Of a DNA stretch of 64,000 nucleotides, positions 35,242-48,341 are shown in pieces. The translations under genes were made by a program, and so were the position numbers. The stretch covers positions 186,001 to 250,000 of the forward strand of contig NZ_BJDP01000001.1 in assembly GCF_005405205.1 (NCBI RefSeq), in the 5' to 3' direction. The notes beneath the pieces are model-generated. The model saw nothing but the letters and a program-made list of their open reading frames with translations, ran no database searches and had not been told where the DNA came from. Positions within the stretch are counted from its first letter, which is position 1. Each line of letters opens with the position of its first letter. This stretch comes from Enterococcus pingfangensis (GTDB taxonomy: Bacteria; Bacillota; Bacilli; Lactobacillales; Enterococcaceae).

Positions 35242-36909
35242 ATGAGCAGTATTGAACATTTTCCACGCAAACAGATCACAAAAAGCAACCGACTTTTTTC
35301 CAGTATTCGTAGCGTGATCGAGACAGCTTTTTACGCTAACAATGTCATAAAAATCCGGCATTTGACTGATGCGTATGCCTTGGCCAAAGCAAGCCCCGGA
35401 ACGATCACAACCGATCTGGACGTCGCTCACACAAACCGATTGCAGCTGCCGACTGATGCAAAAGTGCTAGTAACAAATGACGGCGCGATCGTTGGCCGCA
35501 CCGCTGCTGCTCGCCGGATCATCGGACAACAAGGCGTCGATCCAGTATTTTACAGCAAGCTTTTACGCGAAGCGGTTTTTAAGGCACGGACGAAACAATT
35601 TTATTCTGGTGAAGTGATTGTCGGACTGGATGAAGAGTTTACTGTTAAATCCCATTTGATGCTGCCGGCAGATTACAGTCCCAACCTCTACTCTTATTTA
35701 TTGAATTTTCAAATCAGTGATGCAAAACAGCTTTTTTATCAACAGTCCGTTGAAATCGATACGGGCGATCTTTTTATTTTTGCGGATCCTGATTGGACGC
35801 ACCCTGATTTCCCAACTGGTCTGGTCATAATTGATCCGCTGCACAATTGTGCGGGGATTTTAGGTTTGCGCTATTTCGGCGAATTAAAAAAAGCAACTTT
35901 GACACTTGCTTGGGCAACAGCTCATCGCAATGGGTTTATTGCCTGTCACGGCGGGATGAAACAATATTTATTGGAAAATAAAAACTACACGCTGGCAGCC
36001 TTTGGTCTTTCTGGTTCAGGAAAATCAACGATTACCCTAGCAAAACCAAAAAACAATGGAGACGTCTATGTTCTTCACGACGATGCATTTGTCATCTCAA
36101 AAGAAAAAGGCTCGACGACTGCACTGGAACCGGCTTATTTCGATAAAACTCAAGACTATCCAATGACGAGCGACCAAATAAATTATATTGTCACTGCTCA
36201 AAATGTCGGCGTTACATTGGATGAGCAAAATAAAAAAGTCTTGGTCACAGAAGATATTCGCAATGGAAATGGCCGCAGCATCAAAAGCCGTTTCGCGACT
36301 CCCAATCGAGTAGATCACATTGCGGAAAAAGTCGATGGGCTTTTTTGGATCATGAAAGATGATAGTCTGCCGCCGTTGATTAAAATCGAAGACCCTTCAT
36401 TGGCGGCTATTTTTGGTGCAACACTGGCGACAAAACGTTCCACTGCCGAAAATATTAGTGCTGATACTGCAGATCAATTAGTCATTGAACCTTTTGCAAA
36501 CCCTTTTCGCTGTTATCCGCTGCAAGAAGATTATCAAGATTTCAAGGAGCTGTTTCAAAAGCAAAAAACAGCTTGTTATCTTTTAAATACCGGCGATTTC
36601 CAAGGACGAAATGTCACTCCTGAAGAGACCTTAGATAGCATCGAAAAAATCATTGACGACTCAGCAAAATTTGCAGCTTTTGGTCCGCTTGAAAAAATGA
36701 GTTACTTGCCAATCAACGGTCATGAACCAAATTTCAATGATCGCCGTTACTTACAGCAGTTATTGATGCGGCTGGAAACACGCTTAGCATTTGTTCGCGC
36801 GCGCAAAACTGAGCAAAATGGTTGTGACCGCTTGCCTGATGAAGCAGAACAACTACTTTTGCAACTGCTTGATACGTTGCGCAGTTATTGTGAAACTTTA
36901 GAATCTTAA
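35242..36909 (+). CDS. pckA: Phosphoenolpyruvate carboxykinase (ATP)-like protein
   Basis: 555 residues, length as for ATP-type PEP carboxykinases. The P-loop GLSGSGKST at 255-263 corresponds to the kinase-1a motif GLSGTGKTT, with VLHDDAFVI near 278 in the place of the kinase-2 motif and HGGMKQYL near 237 before it. The N-terminal and C-terminal thirds are divergent from classical PckA, so oxaloacetate-PEP interconversion is probable but not certain; a related nucleotide-dependent kinase is possible. AAGGAGG at ideal distance fixes the ATG. No carbon-metabolism genes adjoin. Confidence 0.75.
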   Translation: MSSIEHFPRKQITKSNRLFSSIRSVIETAFYANNVIKIRHLTDAYALAKASPGTITTDLDVAHTNRLQLPTDAKVLVTNDGAIVGRTAAARRIIGQQGVDPVFYSKLLREAVFKARTKQFYSGEVIVGLDEEFTVKSHLMLPADYSPNLYSYLLNFQISDAKQLFYQQSVEIDTGDLFIFADPDWTHPDFPTGLVIIDPLHNCAGILGLRYFGELKKATLTLAWATAHRNGFIACHGGMKQYLLENKNYTLAAFGLSGSGKSTITLAKPKNNGDVYVLHDDAFVISKEKGSTTALEPAYFDKTQDYPMTSDQINYIVTAQNVGVTLDEQNKKVLVTEDIRNGNGRSIKSRFATPNRVDHIAEKVDGLFWIMKDDSLPPLIKIEDPSLAAIFGATLATKRSTAENISADTADQLVIEPFANPFRCYPLQEDYQDFKELFQKQKTACYLLNTGDFQGRNVTPEETLDSIEKIIDDSAKFAAFGPLEKMSYLPINGHEPNFNDRRYLQQLLMRLETRLAFVRARKTEQNGCDRLPDEAEQLLLQLLDTLRSYCETLES

Positions 36910-36988
36910 ACTTCTCGGTGAGTTATTTGGTCATTCGCACTTTTTTGTTTATAATAAACGTATTCTGAATAGAAATGAGGGATAAAAA

Positions 36989-38692
36989 ATGTCCTTTGAT
37001 GGAGTTTTTACCCATGCGATGGTGCAAGAATTGAAAGATCAGCTTGTTACCGGAAGAATATCCAAAATCCACCAGCCTTATGAAAATGAAGTCGTGCTGG
37101 TTATTCGCGCCCAAGGAAAAAATCAGCGGCTGCTGCTTTCTGCTCATCCAAGTTATGCGCGGATCCAACTAACTAAGATTGCTTATACCAATCCTGATAA
37201 TCCGCCTAATTTCGTTATGATGCTGCGGAAACATTTAGATGGTGCGATCTTAGAAGACATTCATCAAATCGAAAATGATCGGGTCGTCCACTTTACTTTT
37301 AGTAAACGAGATGAATTAGGCGATTTACAAAATATTGTGTTGATCGTGGAATTAATGGGACGCCACTCAACGATCGTCTTATTGAATAAACAGACTGGCA
37401 AGATCCTCAATGCGATCAAACATATTGGTCACTCGCAAAATACGTATCGCTCTATCTTACCTGGCAGTGAATACATTGAACCGCCAAAACAAGAACAAGT
37501 GAACCCTTTCCACGCTTCAAAAGAACAAGTCTTTGCGACACTCTCCACAGCTGAAACATTGGATGGTCGTTATTTGCAACAAAATTTCCAAGGATTAGGA
37601 CGTGATACAGCTGATGAACTAGCCTTTCGCCTTTTAGAAAAACCAAATGAAAAAATGGCGGTTTGGACTGATTTCTGGCACAGCATCCAAAATGAACTTG
37701 CACCTACACTCGGTTTAAAAAACAAAAAAGAATTCTTTGCGCCGCTTGTTTTTAAAACCTTTGAAGAACCCGCGACTTACGCTGATTTAAGTACTTTGTT
37801 AGATGCCTTCTACGGTGAAAAGGCTGAAAAAGATCGGGTCAAACAACTTGGCAATGAATTGATTCGAAAAGTTGAAAATGAGATCAAACGCAATCAAACA
37901 AAGCTTGCAAAACGAGAAAAGACCTTGCAAGATTCTGAGAACGCCGAAGAATTTCGCCGTGACGGTGAATTGTTGACGACTTTCATGGCACAAGTCCCAC
38001 GAGGCGTTGAAACGATCGAACTGCAGAATTACTATGAGGACAATGCTCCGATCACGATCAAATTAAATCCGGCGTTGACTCCGAATCAGAACGCACAAAA
38101 ATATTTTCAAAAATATCAAAAACTTAAAAATGCCGTCAAATTGATTTATGATCAAATTGCTGAAGCCAAAGATGAAATCACCTATCTTGAATCTGTCTTG
38201 GCACAATTGGAGATCGCGGGTCCAATGGATATTGAAGTCATTAAGGAAGAACTTGTCGCTAGCGGTTATTTAAAACAAAAGCGCAACAAGAAAAATCGCA
38301 AACAGGCGCCTTCTAAACCGGAACATTTTACTGCTAGTGATGGTACTTCGATTTTAGTCGGTAAAAATAATTTGCAAAATGACCAATTGACCTTAAAACA
38401 GGCTCGAAAGACCGATATTTGGCTGCATGCAAAAAATATTCCCGGCTCTCATGTGATCATAAAAAATGAAGATCCGAGTGAAGAAACATTGTTGGAAGCT
38501 GCTGAATTGGCCGCCTATTTTTCTAAATTCCGCCAATCTGCGCAAGTTCCTGTGGATTATGTCGCCGTTAAACATGTCCATAAACCAAATGGAGCCAGAC
38601 CCGGTTTTGTTATTTATGAAAATCAAAAAACCTTATTTGTAACACCTGAAGAAGCGGCAATCGAACGATTACGCAAAAACGGAACAGCTTAA
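36989..38692 (+). CDS. rqcH: RqcH / FbpA (NFACT family, ribosome quality control)
   Basis: 567-residue Rqc2 homologue. NFACT-N domain 1-170 (MSFDGVFTHAMVQEL, RISKIHQPYENEVVL), then HhH and a long coiled coil (about 280-430), then NFACT-R (DIWLHAKNIPGSHVII, VDYVAVKHVHKPNGARPG). It recruits tRNA-Ala to stalled 50S subunits to add C-terminal alanine tails that mark failed chains for degradation. It was long named fibronectin-binding protein. GAGGG lies 7 nt before the ATG. Monocistronic with its own terminator. Confidence 0.93.
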   Translation: MSFDGVFTHAMVQELKDQLVTGRISKIHQPYENEVVLVIRAQGKNQRLLLSAHPSYARIQLTKIAYTNPDNPPNFVMMLRKHLDGAILEDIHQIENDRVVHFTFSKRDELGDLQNIVLIVELMGRHSTIVLLNKQTGKILNAIKHIGHSQNTYRSILPGSEYIEPPKQEQVNPFHASKEQVFATLSTAETLDGRYLQQNFQGLGRDTADELAFRLLEKPNEKMAVWTDFWHSIQNELAPTLGLKNKKEFFAPLVFKTFEEPATYADLSTLLDAFYGEKAEKDRVKQLGNELIRKVENEIKRNQTKLAKREKTLQDSENAEEFRRDGELLTTFMAQVPRGVETIELQNYYEDNAPITIKLNPALTPNQNAQKYFQKYQKLKNAVKLIYDQIAEAKDEITYLESVLAQLEIAGPMDIEVIKEELVASGYLKQKRNKKNRKQAPSKPEHFTASDGTSILVGKNNLQNDQLTLKQARKTDIWLHAKNIPGSHVIIKNEDPSEETLLEAAELAAYFSKFRQSAQVPVDYVAVKHVHKPNGARPGFVIYENQKTLFVTPEEAAIERLRKNGTA

Positions 38693-38708
38693 GCTGCTCC
38701 GTTCTTTT
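38679..38708. terminator. Terminator between rqcH and pyrE
   Basis: ACGGAACAGC / GCTGCTCCGT stem with one mismatch, 4-nt loop containing the rqcH stop, followed by TCTTTTG. It lies between converging genes. Confidence 0.75.
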
Positions 38709-38719
38709 GTTTCATCCAC

Positions 38720-39346
38720 TTAGTTCAACCAACCTTCTGGATCCTTGCGCCATTTTTTTAATAACGCAAGCTGATCGTGATCGATATAGTTTTCTTGCAG
38801 AGCACTTTCGATCAAAGTAGAATAATTTGTCAATGTGATCAACGGCATTTCCGCTGCTGCAAAATTTTCTTTTCCTTTAGCTAGTTCATACGTGAAGATC
38901 GCCGCAACTCCTAACACAGCAGCCCCTTCTCTTTTAGCCGCTGCTGCAGCTTCCAACACACTGCCGCCAGTTGAGATCAAGTCTTCGATCACGACCATTT
39001 TTTGTCCTTCTGTGATCCGGCCTTCAATTTGATTGCCACGGCCATGGTCTTTCGCTTTACTGCGGATATAAACCATTGGCAAATCTAAAATCTCTGCTAC
39101 CCAAGCAGCGTGAGGTATTCCTGCTGTGACTGTTCCGGCGATCACCTCAACATCAGGAAATGCCTCTTTGATTTTTGCCGCTAAGCCTTGTGCGATTGCA
39201 CGGCGAACTTCAGGATAACTCATTGTCACGCGATTATCACAATAAATCGGTGATTTTAAACCACTTGCCCAAGTAAAAGGCTCATCAGGACTTAAAGTGA
39301 CTGCTTCGATTGATAATAAATCTTTAGCGATTTGTTCTGCGATCAT
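38720..39346 (-). CDS. pyrE: Orotate phosphoribosyltransferase
   Basis: 208-residue enzyme adding ribose-5-phosphate from PRPP to orotate. PRPP loop [13 protein letters not shown] near 117; [17 protein letters not shown] (31-47) and [12 protein letters not shown] near 98-109 are the flexible catalytic loop. It is the last gene of the pyr operon; its ATG directly follows the pyrF stop. Confidence 0.95.
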   Translation of the reverse strand: MIAEQIAKDLLSIEAVTLSPDEPFTWASGLKSPIYCDNRVTMSYPEVRRAIAQGLAAKIKEAFPDVEVIAGTVTAGIPHAAWVAEILDLPMVYIRSKAKDHGRGNQIEGRITEGQKMVVIEDLISTGGSVLEAAAAAKREGAAVLGVAAIFTYELAKGKENFAAAEMPLITLTNYSTLIESALQENYIDHDQLALLKKWRKDPEGWLN

Positions 39347-40062
39347 TTATGCTTCACCGTTCCATTCTTTTTTGATTTGTAAATAACTTTGATAAGGAGC
39401 TGGCGCTTGTGTGATTGGTCGGCCGACAACAATATAATTTGAACCGATCTCCTGCGCTTTTGCAGGAGTCATCACACGTTTTTGATCGCCGACATTGGCA
39501 CCTTGCGGACGAATCCCCGGAGTCAAACAAATAAATGAATTATTTGTTGCTTGATGGATCTTCTCCACTTCATGAGCCGAACAAACAACTCCAGCTAATC
39601 CAGCTTTTTCTGCTGTTTTTGCATAATGTAAGACGCTTTCTTGTAAACTGACTGAGATAAGCTGATCTGTGTGCATCTGCTCTTCACTCGTAGAAGTTAA
39701 TTGGGTCACAGCGATCAGCTCAGGAATTGGTTGACCTTCAGCAGTTCCTTCAAGCAAGCCTTGTTTCGCTGCTCGCATCATTTCCACCCCACCGGCTGCA
39801 TGGACATTGGTGATTTTAACCCCCATTTTGGCGATTCCGCGCATCGCTTTTTGAACAGTGTTAGGAATATCATGCAGTTTCAGATCCAGAAAGATATCAT
39901 GACCTTGCGCGCGCAAAAAATTTACAATTGCGGGACCTTCTTGATAAAAAAGTTCCATTCCAATTTTGATAAATAATTTCTCATCGACTGGAAAATAGGT
40001 CAAAAATTTTTCAATTTCTTGTTTTGAGGCAAAGTCAAAAGCGATAATTGGGCGTTGTTCCA

Positions 40063-40063
<1 letters not shown>
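39347..40063 (-). CDS. pyrF: Orotidine-5'-phosphate decarboxylase
   Basis: 238-residue TIM-barrel enzyme forming UMP. Substrate and catalytic residues: DFASKQE near 10, [13 protein letters not shown] near 57-69 with the Asp-Lys-Asp set, and C-terminal TPGIRP near 183 and VVGRPITQA near 212. It overlaps the pyrD stop by one base. Confidence 0.95.
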
Positions 40064-41750
<1,687 letters not shown>

Positions 41751-41801
41751 AACGGCCTCCCTATAAATCGACAGAGCAAAGTGTCCTTTGCTCTGTGAAA
41801 G

Positions 41802-44800
41802 TTAAATTTTTTGGATTGAAAATGCTCGTGATTCCATTACTCTCAAAATGGCATCTGCTGTGTCTAATGATGTAAATAATGGGACGCCGTGTTCTACTGC
41901 CTCGCGTCGAATGATAAACCCATCTTCTGAAACATTCTGCCGATTTTTATCCATCGTGTTGATGACCACTTGTGCTTCACCGTTGCGGATCAAATCAATG
42001 ACATTGTGATCATCTGCTTCAGAAATTTTAGCAATTTTCTTCGAGTCCAGCCCATTTTTTTCGAAAAACTCAGCGGTTCCTGCTGTAGCGATCAGACTGT
42101 AGCCGACCTCTTTAAATCGTTTAGCCAAGTTCAAAGCTTCTTCTTTTGTTTCGTCTGCGACTGTGAACAAGACTGCTCCGAATTCTGGCAGATGAAGTCC
42201 CGCTGCAGCGAATGCTTTGTATAATGCTTTCGCTAAATTCCGATCGGTCCCCATGACTTCGCCGGTTGATTTCATTTCAGGTCCTAAGTACGTGTCTACT
42301 TTTTGCAGCTTAGTGAAACTGAAAACAGGGGCTTTGACATGGACCATTTCACTTTCAGGATACAAACCATCTTGATAGCCTAGCTCTTTCAAACTTTGAC
42401 CTAAAATTGCTTTTGTAGCAATCTGTGCCATCGGAATATTCGTGATTTTACTCAAGAATGGAACTGTCCGGCTTGCCCGCGGGTTGACTTCGATCACGAA
42501 GACTTCATTATCATGGATGACGAATTGGATATTCATCATACCGATGCAGTTCATCCCCAATGCTAAGCGGCGCGTGTATTCTTCGATCGTCGCTTTTAAC
42601 TCAGCCGAGAAAGTCTGCGGCGGATAGACCGCCATCGAATCTCCAGAGTGGACCCCAGCTCGTTCAATGTGTTCCATGATGCCTGGGATCAAGACGGTCT
42701 CGCCGTCACAGATCGCATCTACCTCACATTCTTTACCGACCAAGTAGCGATCGACTAAAACAGGATGTTCTGGTGAAGCCTTGACTGCATTGGCCATGTA
42801 ATCTTCTAAATCAGACTGATTTTCAACGATTTCCATCGCGCGTCCGCCTAAAACATAACTTGGGCGAACTAAGACGGGATAGCCAATTTTTTCAGCGATC
42901 TTCACCGCTTCTTTTGCGCTTGTTGCTGTATCACCAGGCGGTTGTGGAATCGATAGGCTTTGCAGAACTTGTTCGAATTGGTCACGGTCTTCCGCTCGAT
43001 CCAAATCTTCAATAGTTGTTCCTAAAATCTTGACGCCGTTATTTACTAGCGGTTCAGCTAAGTTGATCGCAGTCTGACCGCCAAATTGAACGATGACGCC
43101 CAGCGGTTGTTCCAATTCGATCACATTCAGCACGTCTTCTAGCGTTAGGGGTTCAAAATAGAGCTTGTCTGAGACTGAGAAGTCGGTTGAAACGGTCTCC
43201 GGATTACTGTTCATGATGATGGCTTCATAGCCAGCGGCTTGGATTGCTTTGACCGAGTGGACGGTGGCATAATCAAATTCGACCCCTTGACCGATTCGAA
43301 TCGGTCCTGAGCCTAAGACTAAGACAGATTCTTTCTCTGAACGAATGCTTTCATTTTCAAATTCGTACGTGCTGTAAAAATAAGGTGTTTGGGATTCAAA
43401 TTCTGCCGCACAAGTATCGACCATTTTATAAACCGGTACGATTTTTTCTGCGATTCGGAATTCACGAACTTCGCTGGCAGTCATCTCCCAAAGTTGCGCG
43501 ATTTTTATATCAGAAAAACCGTTTTGTTTGGCTAGTTTCAAAGTGTCCGGATTCTTTTTGTTTTGCGTCAATGCGGCCTCTAACTCCACGATATGGAGTA
43601 ATTTATCTAAGAAAAACAAATCGACTTTAGTCAATTTATTGATTTCTTGGATTGAATACCCGCGTCGAATCGCTTCTGTCAGGTAGAACAACCGGTCATC
43701 TTGGGCTTTGACCATTTTTTCAGTCAATTCGTCGTCAGTAATTTCACTTAATTCCGGTAACTCGGCATGATAAGTCCCGATTTCTAATGAGCGAACTGCT
43801 TTGAGTAAAGATTCTTCAATATTTCGTCCGATCGCCATTACTTCGCCTGTAGCCTTCATTTGAGTTCCCAGAACACGTTCGCCGCTTTCAAATTTGTCAA
43901 ACGGCCAGCGCGGAATTTTTGCGACCACATAATCCAATGCGGGTTCAAATTCTGCATAAGTTGTTTCTGTTACCGGATTTTTCATTTCATCTAAGGTAAG
44001 TCCCACCGCAATTTTCGCAGCTAGTTTGGCGATTGGATACCCAGTAGCTTTACTTGCTAAGGCAGAGGAGCGTGAGACCCGCGGGTTTACTTCGATGACA
44101 TAATAATTGAAGCTATGTGGATCCAGCGCTAGTTGAACATTACAGCCGCCCTCGATTTTCAATGCGCGGATAATCGATAGGGACGCATCCCGCAACATTT
44201 GATATTCATAGTCAGACAATGTCTGGCTTGGTGCAAAAACGATTGAATCCCCAGTATGAATACCAACTGGATCAAAGTTCTCCATATTACATACGACAAT
44301 GGCGTTGTCCGCTGAGTCTCGCATTACTTCATATTCGATTTCTTTGAAGCCTGCAATCGATTTTTCGATTAGACATTGTGTCGCTGGCGAAAGTTTCAAG
44401 CCGTTTTCCGCAATTGTCCGTAATTCTTCTTCATTATCACACATTCCGCCGCCAGTTCCGCCTAAAGTGAAAGCTGGTCGAACGATGATCGGATAGCCAA
44501 TGATATTCGCAAATGCCACCGCTTCTTCAACTGTATTGACGATCTCTGATTGAGGGATCGGCTGCTCTAATTCTTCCATCAATTGTTTGAACAGATCTCG
44601 ATCTTCTGCTTGGTCGATCGCTGATAATTTTGTTCCAAGCAATTCGATGTTCAATTCAGCCAGAATCCCAGATTCAGCTAATTCAATCGCCATATTCAAA
44701 CCTGTTTGTCCGCCAAGTGTCGGCAAGATCGCATCTGGCAATTCTTTACGTAAAATACGAGATACAAATTCTAAGGTGATCGGTTCGATATAAACGGTAT

Positions 44801-44984
44801 CTGCGATTTCTTGGTCGGTCATGATCGTCGCTGGATTTGAATTGACTAAGACGACTTCGTACCCTTCTTCTCTTAACGCTAAGCAAGCTTGCGTGCCGGC
44901 ATAATCAAACTCTGCGGCTTGGCCGATCACGATCGGTCCTGATCCGATGACCATGATCTTTTTAATATCTGTACGTTTTGGCAT
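41802..44984 (-). CDS. carB: Carbamoyl-phosphate synthase, large subunit
   Basis: 1060 residues, full length. Two homologous ATP-grasp halves: carboxyphosphate half (1-400; [32 protein letters not shown]) and carbamate half (about 545-930; [34 protein letters not shown]), then a C-terminal allosteric domain. It makes carbamoyl phosphate from glutamine-derived ammonia, bicarbonate and two ATP, for pyrimidines and probably arginine. It directly follows carA. Confidence 0.96.
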   Translation of the reverse strand: MPKRTDIKKIMVIGSGPIVIGQAAEFDYAGTQACLALREEGYEVVLVNSNPATIMTDQEIADTVYIEPITLEFVSRILRKELPDAILPTLGGQTGLNMAIELAESGILAELNIELLGTKLSAIDQAEDRDLFKQLMEELEQPIPQSEIVNTVEEAVAFANIIGYPIIVRPAFTLGGTGGGMCDNEEELRTIAENGLKLSPATQCLIEKSIAGFKEIEYEVMRDSADNAIVVCNMENFDPVGIHTGDSIVFAPSQTLSDYEYQMLRDASLSIIRALKIEGGCNVQLALDPHSFNYYVIEVNPRVSRSSALASKATGYPIAKLAAKIAVGLTLDEMKNPVTETTYAEFEPALDYVVAKIPRWPFDKFESGERVLGTQMKATGEVMAIGRNIEESLLKAVRSLEIGTYHAELPELSEITDDELTEKMVKAQDDRLFYLTEAIRRGYSIQEINKLTKVDLFFLDKLLHIVELEAALTQNKKNPDTLKLAKQNGFSDIKIAQLWEMTASEVREFRIAEKIVPVYKMVDTCAAEFESQTPYFYSTYEFENESIRSEKESVLVLGSGPIRIGQGVEFDYATVHSVKAIQAAGYEAIIMNSNPETVSTDFSVSDKLYFEPLTLEDVLNVIELEQPLGVIVQFGGQTAINLAEPLVNNGVKILGTTIEDLDRAEDRDQFEQVLQSLSIPQPPGDTATSAKEAVKIAEKIGYPVLVRPSYVLGGRAMEIVENQSDLEDYMANAVKASPEHPVLVDRYLVGKECEVDAICDGETVLIPGIMEHIERAGVHSGDSMAVYPPQTFSAELKATIEEYTRRLALGMNCIGMMNIQFVIHDNEVFVIEVNPRASRTVPFLSKITNIPMAQIATKAILGQSLKELGYQDGLYPESEMVHVKAPVFSFTKLQKVDTYLGPEMKSTGEVMGTDRNLAKALYKAFAAAGLHLPEFGAVLFTVADETKEEALNLAKRFKEVGYSLIATAGTAEFFEKNGLDSKKIAKISEADDHNVIDLIRNGEAQVVINTMDKNRQNVSEDGFIIRREAVEHGVPLFTSLDTADAILRVMESRAFSIQKI

Positions 44985-46064
44985 TTATGCTTGCTCCTTC
45001 CATGCATCCATCATTTCCATAAACTCATCAAATAAGTGAACTCCGTCATGCGGACCCGGCGCAGCATCAGGATGATATTGCACACTAAATGCCGGGTAAC
45101 TGCGGTGACGGACACCTTCGACTGTCCCATCATTGACTTCTATATGAGTGATCATTAATTTTTCAGGATCGATCGTTTTTTCATCGACAGCGAATCCATG
45201 ATTTTGAGAAGTAAAATCGATTCGGCCAGTCGCGATTTCACGAACGGGATGGTTCAATCCTCGGTGACCAAATTTCATTTTGTACGTATCCGCACCGTTG
45301 GCTAAGGCGAAGAGTTGATGTCCTAAGCAAATCCCAAAAATAGGAACCTTTCCTTGGATTTGTTGAATCATCTCGATCGCTTCCGGTACATCTTTTGGAT
45401 CCCCCGGTCCATTCGTCAACATCACGCCATCTGGACAAAGATCTAAAATTGATTGTGCATCCGTGTTGTAAGGCATCACCGTCAAGTTGCACTCCCGGCG
45501 TGACAATTCCCGCAAGATACTGTGTTTCAAACCAAAGTCGACCACTACTACATTGCGGCCTACACCAGGGCTTGGGTAAGGCGTCACGGTAGAAACTTGC
45601 GCGACTTGATTGGTTGGCAAGACCGTTGCTTTTAGTTGGTCAAATGAGTGCTCTAATTGATCGGCCGGATCAACGATACTACCTTTCATTGTTCCCACGC
45701 TGCGCAATTTTTTTGTTAATGCTCGTGTATCGATCCCGGAAATCCCCGGAATTCCTTTTCGTTTTAAAAACTCATCCAATGTCATTTGGTTGCGCCAATT
45801 GCTGGCTAAACGTGCATGTTCCTTGACGATCACACCTTTACAAGTCGGTGCGATGGATTCATAGTCATCTCGATTCACACCATAGTTTCCCACCATTGGA
45901 TAGGTGAATGTAATGATCTGTCCGTTGAAACTTTGGTCGGTGATCGTTTCTTGATATCCTGTCATACTAGTAGTAAAGACGACTTCGCCAGCGACAGTTG
46001 CTTCGCCGCCAAATCCTTCACCTTCAAATACTGTGCCATCTTCTAAAATTAAAAGTCTTTTCAA
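44985..46064 (-). CDS. carA: Carbamoyl-phosphate synthase, small subunit
   Basis: 359 residues from a TTG start at 46064: AAGGAGG lies 9 nt upstream and the sequence then begins [19 protein letters not shown] as in the family. No ATG fits. Class I glutamine amidotransferase: catalytic Cys in [13 protein letters not shown] near 240, His in [13 protein letters not shown] near 325. Its ribosome site lies within the last codons of pyrC. Confidence 0.94.
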   Translation of the reverse strand: MKRLLILEDGTVFEGEGFGGEATVAGEVVFTTSMTGYQETITDQSFNGQIITFTYPMVGNYGVNRDDYESIAPTCKGVIVKEHARLASNWRNQMTLDEFLKRKGIPGISGIDTRALTKKLRSVGTMKGSIVDPADQLEHSFDQLKATVLPTNQVAQVSTVTPYPSPGVGRNVVVVDFGLKHSILRELSRRECNLTVMPYNTDAQSILDLCPDGVMLTNGPGDPKDVPEAIEMIQQIQGKVPIFGICLGHQLFALANGADTYKMKFGHRGLNHPVREIATGRIDFTSQNHGFAVDEKTIDPEKLMITHIEVNDGTVEGVRHRSYPAFSVQYHPDAAPGPHDGVHLFDEFMEMMDAWKEQA

Positions 46065-46068
46065 CGTT

Positions 46069-47349
46069 TTAGTCCTCCTTGTTGTATACCAACTGACCAT
46101 CTACAAAGGTCATCAGTGTTGCGCCTTTGACCGGCCAGCCAGTAAAAGGTGTGTTCACTCCTAGTGATGCAAATTTTTTATCATCGATCTTTTCTTCGTG
46201 ACTTAGATCAAATACCGCGATGTCGGCTGGTTGACCGATAGTCAATGTACCAACAGTCAAGCCGAAGATCTCAGCTGGTTTGACCGCCATCCAATCAATC
46301 ACTTGTTCTAATGTAAAGCATCCTGTTTCAACAAAGTGTGTGTAAATCAATTGGAAGGCTGTCTCGCTACCGACGATCCCAAAAGGTGCTCGCAAAAAGC
46401 TTTGATTTTTTTCTTCAAAACCATGCGGGGCATGGTCGGTCGCGATACAGTCGATCGTCCCGTCAAGCAATCCCGCAATCAACGCTTCGCGATCGGCTGT
46501 TCCTCGTAACGGTGGATTCATCTTCCAATAGCCATGATCTTCTGTAATATTTTCATCGATCAAAAGCAAGTGATGCGGCGAGACTTCAGCAGTCACATGA
46601 ACCCCGGCTTTTTTCGCCTCGCGGATGATTCGAACACTTTCTTTGGTGGATACATGACAGACATGGTAGTGAACTCCCGTTTCTTCAGCTAAAATTAAAT
46701 CTCTTGCAATTTGTGACGATTCTGCAGCGCTTAAAATCCCAGGTAGTTCTAGTTGTTCGCTAATTTTTCCTTTATGCATCACGCCGCCGAACAATAAGGA
46801 GTCGTCTTCGGTATGGGCAACCAATGCCATCTTATTTTCAGCAGCTTCTTTCATCGCTAAGTACATCGTTCCAGCCGTTTGTACCCCTACTCCATCATTA
46901 GTGAAAGCAAATGCTCCAGCGGCTTTTAACCCTTTTTGATCGGTCAAATTCTCGCTGCGCAATGCTTCAGTGATTGGCGCGTATTGATGCACTTTCACCA
47001 CTGCGTCTTTTTCAATAAGTGCTTTTACTTCGTTGAATTTTTCTACCGTATCTGGAACTGGATCTAAATTCGGCATTGCGCAAACCGTTGTGTAACCGCC
47101 GCGAGCGGCAGCTTTTGATCCATCTTTGATCGTTTCTTTATAAGTGAAGCCTGGTTCTCGTAAATGAACATGAACATCAACTAAACCTGGTGTGATTAAT
47201 TGATTTTTCGCATCATACTCTTGATCAAATATCATTGTTGAGAAATTTTTTCCGATCCCGGCGATGATGCCGTCTTCCAACCAAAGATCACATGTCGTTG
47301 TTTGATTTTCTTTTGTCACGATTTTTCCATTTTTAATCAATGTTTTCAT
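46069..47349 (-). CDS. pyrC: Dihydroorotase
   Basis: 426-residue class I amidohydrolase closing carbamoyl-aspartate to dihydroorotate. Metal ligands in [10 protein letters not shown] near 59-68, VAHTED near 177, [12 protein letters not shown] near 228, and [12 protein letters not shown] near 302 with the catalytic Asp. Length fits Gram-positive PyrC. Confidence 0.95.
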   Translation of the reverse strand: MKTLIKNGKIVTKENQTTTCDLWLEDGIIAGIGKNFSTMIFDQEYDAKNQLITPGLVDVHVHLREPGFTYKETIKDGSKAAARGGYTTVCAMPNLDPVPDTVEKFNEVKALIEKDAVVKVHQYAPITEALRSENLTDQKGLKAAGAFAFTNDGVGVQTAGTMYLAMKEAAENKMALVAHTEDDSLLFGGVMHKGKISEQLELPGILSAAESSQIARDLILAEETGVHYHVCHVSTKESVRIIREAKKAGVHVTAEVSPHHLLLIDENITEDHGYWKMNPPLRGTADREALIAGLLDGTIDCIATDHAPHGFEEKNQSFLRAPFGIVGSETAFQLIYTHFVETGCFTLEQVIDWMAVKPAEIFGLTVGTLTIGQPADIAVFDLSHEEKIDDKKFASLGVNTPFTGWPVKGATLMTFVDGQLVYNKED

Positions 47350-47362
47350 TTTATCTGCCCCT

Positions 47363-48289
47363 TTACGATTTCCCTCTGAGTACTGCTTCTAAAATGGCCA
47401 TCCGAATATAAACACCATTTGTCATTTGTGAAACAATGCGTGATTGCAAGCTTTCGACTAAACTATCCGCAATTTCCACATCGCGATTAACTGGTGCCGG
47501 GTGCATAATGATCGCGTTATCTTTCAACTGCTTTCCCCGTTCGAGTGTCAAGCCGTATTTTTGATGATAGTCTTCCTTTGAAAAACTTTCTTGACCGTCA
47601 TGGCGTTCATGCTGGACTCTTAAAAGCATCATGACATCGACTTGCGGTACTAGTTCATCCAATGGACGAAAGGTTCCATAAACATCAAAGCTTTCATCGT
47701 ACCATTCTTCTGGTCCTGAAAAATAAACTTCAGCTCCCAACCGTTTTAACATTTGCATATTTGATTTGGCGACTCGTGAGTGAGTGATGTCACCGACAAT
47801 CGCGATTTTCAAACCATTAAAGTGACTGAATTCCTGATGGATCGTCATAAGGTCTAATAAGCACTGCGTCGGATGTTGCCCGCTGCCGTCGCCGCCGTTC
47901 ACGATCGAACATTGAATCGTTTTGCTTTGGATCAGCTCATCGTAATAATTTTCATCACTGTGACGAATAACCGCGACATCGACCCCTAATGCCGACATCG
48001 TTAAGACGGTGTCGTAGAGAGTCTCGCCTTTTTGGACGGAACTGGTTTTAGCATCAAAATCAATCACATCTAGTCCAAGTTTTTTTTCAGCAACTTCAAA
48101 ACTCTTATGCGTCCGGGTACTATTTTCAAAGAAAAGATTCGTGACAAAGTATTGATCTTTATATGGTGCCCAACGCGCCCCTTGTTTGAATTGCTGCGCT
48201 CGGAAAATCAGCCCCATCACCTCTTGATCGGTCAAGGCTTCGACTGTCAATAAGTGTTTTAGACTAATCTCCTCTGACTGGATGATCAT
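47363..48289 (-). CDS. pyrB: Aspartate carbamoyltransferase, catalytic subunit
   Basis: 308-residue enzyme making carbamoyl-aspartate. Carbamoyl-phosphate loop [12 protein letters not shown] (52-63), HPTQCLLDL near 137 (the family usually has HPTQ/HPGQ), RVQHERH near 226 and [10 protein letters not shown] near 264. No pyrI regulatory subunit is encoded, as usual in Firmicutes. AGGAGG lies 7 nt before the ATG. Confidence 0.95.
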   Translation of the reverse strand: MIIQSEEISLKHLLTVEALTDQEVMGLIFRAQQFKQGARWAPYKDQYFVTNLFFENSTRTHKSFEVAEKKLGLDVIDFDAKTSSVQKGETLYDTVLTMSALGVDVAVIRHSDENYYDELIQSKTIQCSIVNGGDGSGQHPTQCLLDLMTIHQEFSHFNGLKIAIVGDITHSRVAKSNMQMLKRLGAEVYFSGPEEWYDESFDVYGTFRPLDELVPQVDVMMLLRVQHERHDGQESFSKEDYHQKYGLTLERGKQLKDNAIIMHPAPVNRDVEIADSLVESLQSRIVSQMTNGVYIRMAILEAVLRGKS

Positions 48290-48341
48290 GAAATTTCCTC
48301 CTTGTTTGTGCTAGCTTATTTTAAAACTAAGCGAATGATGA

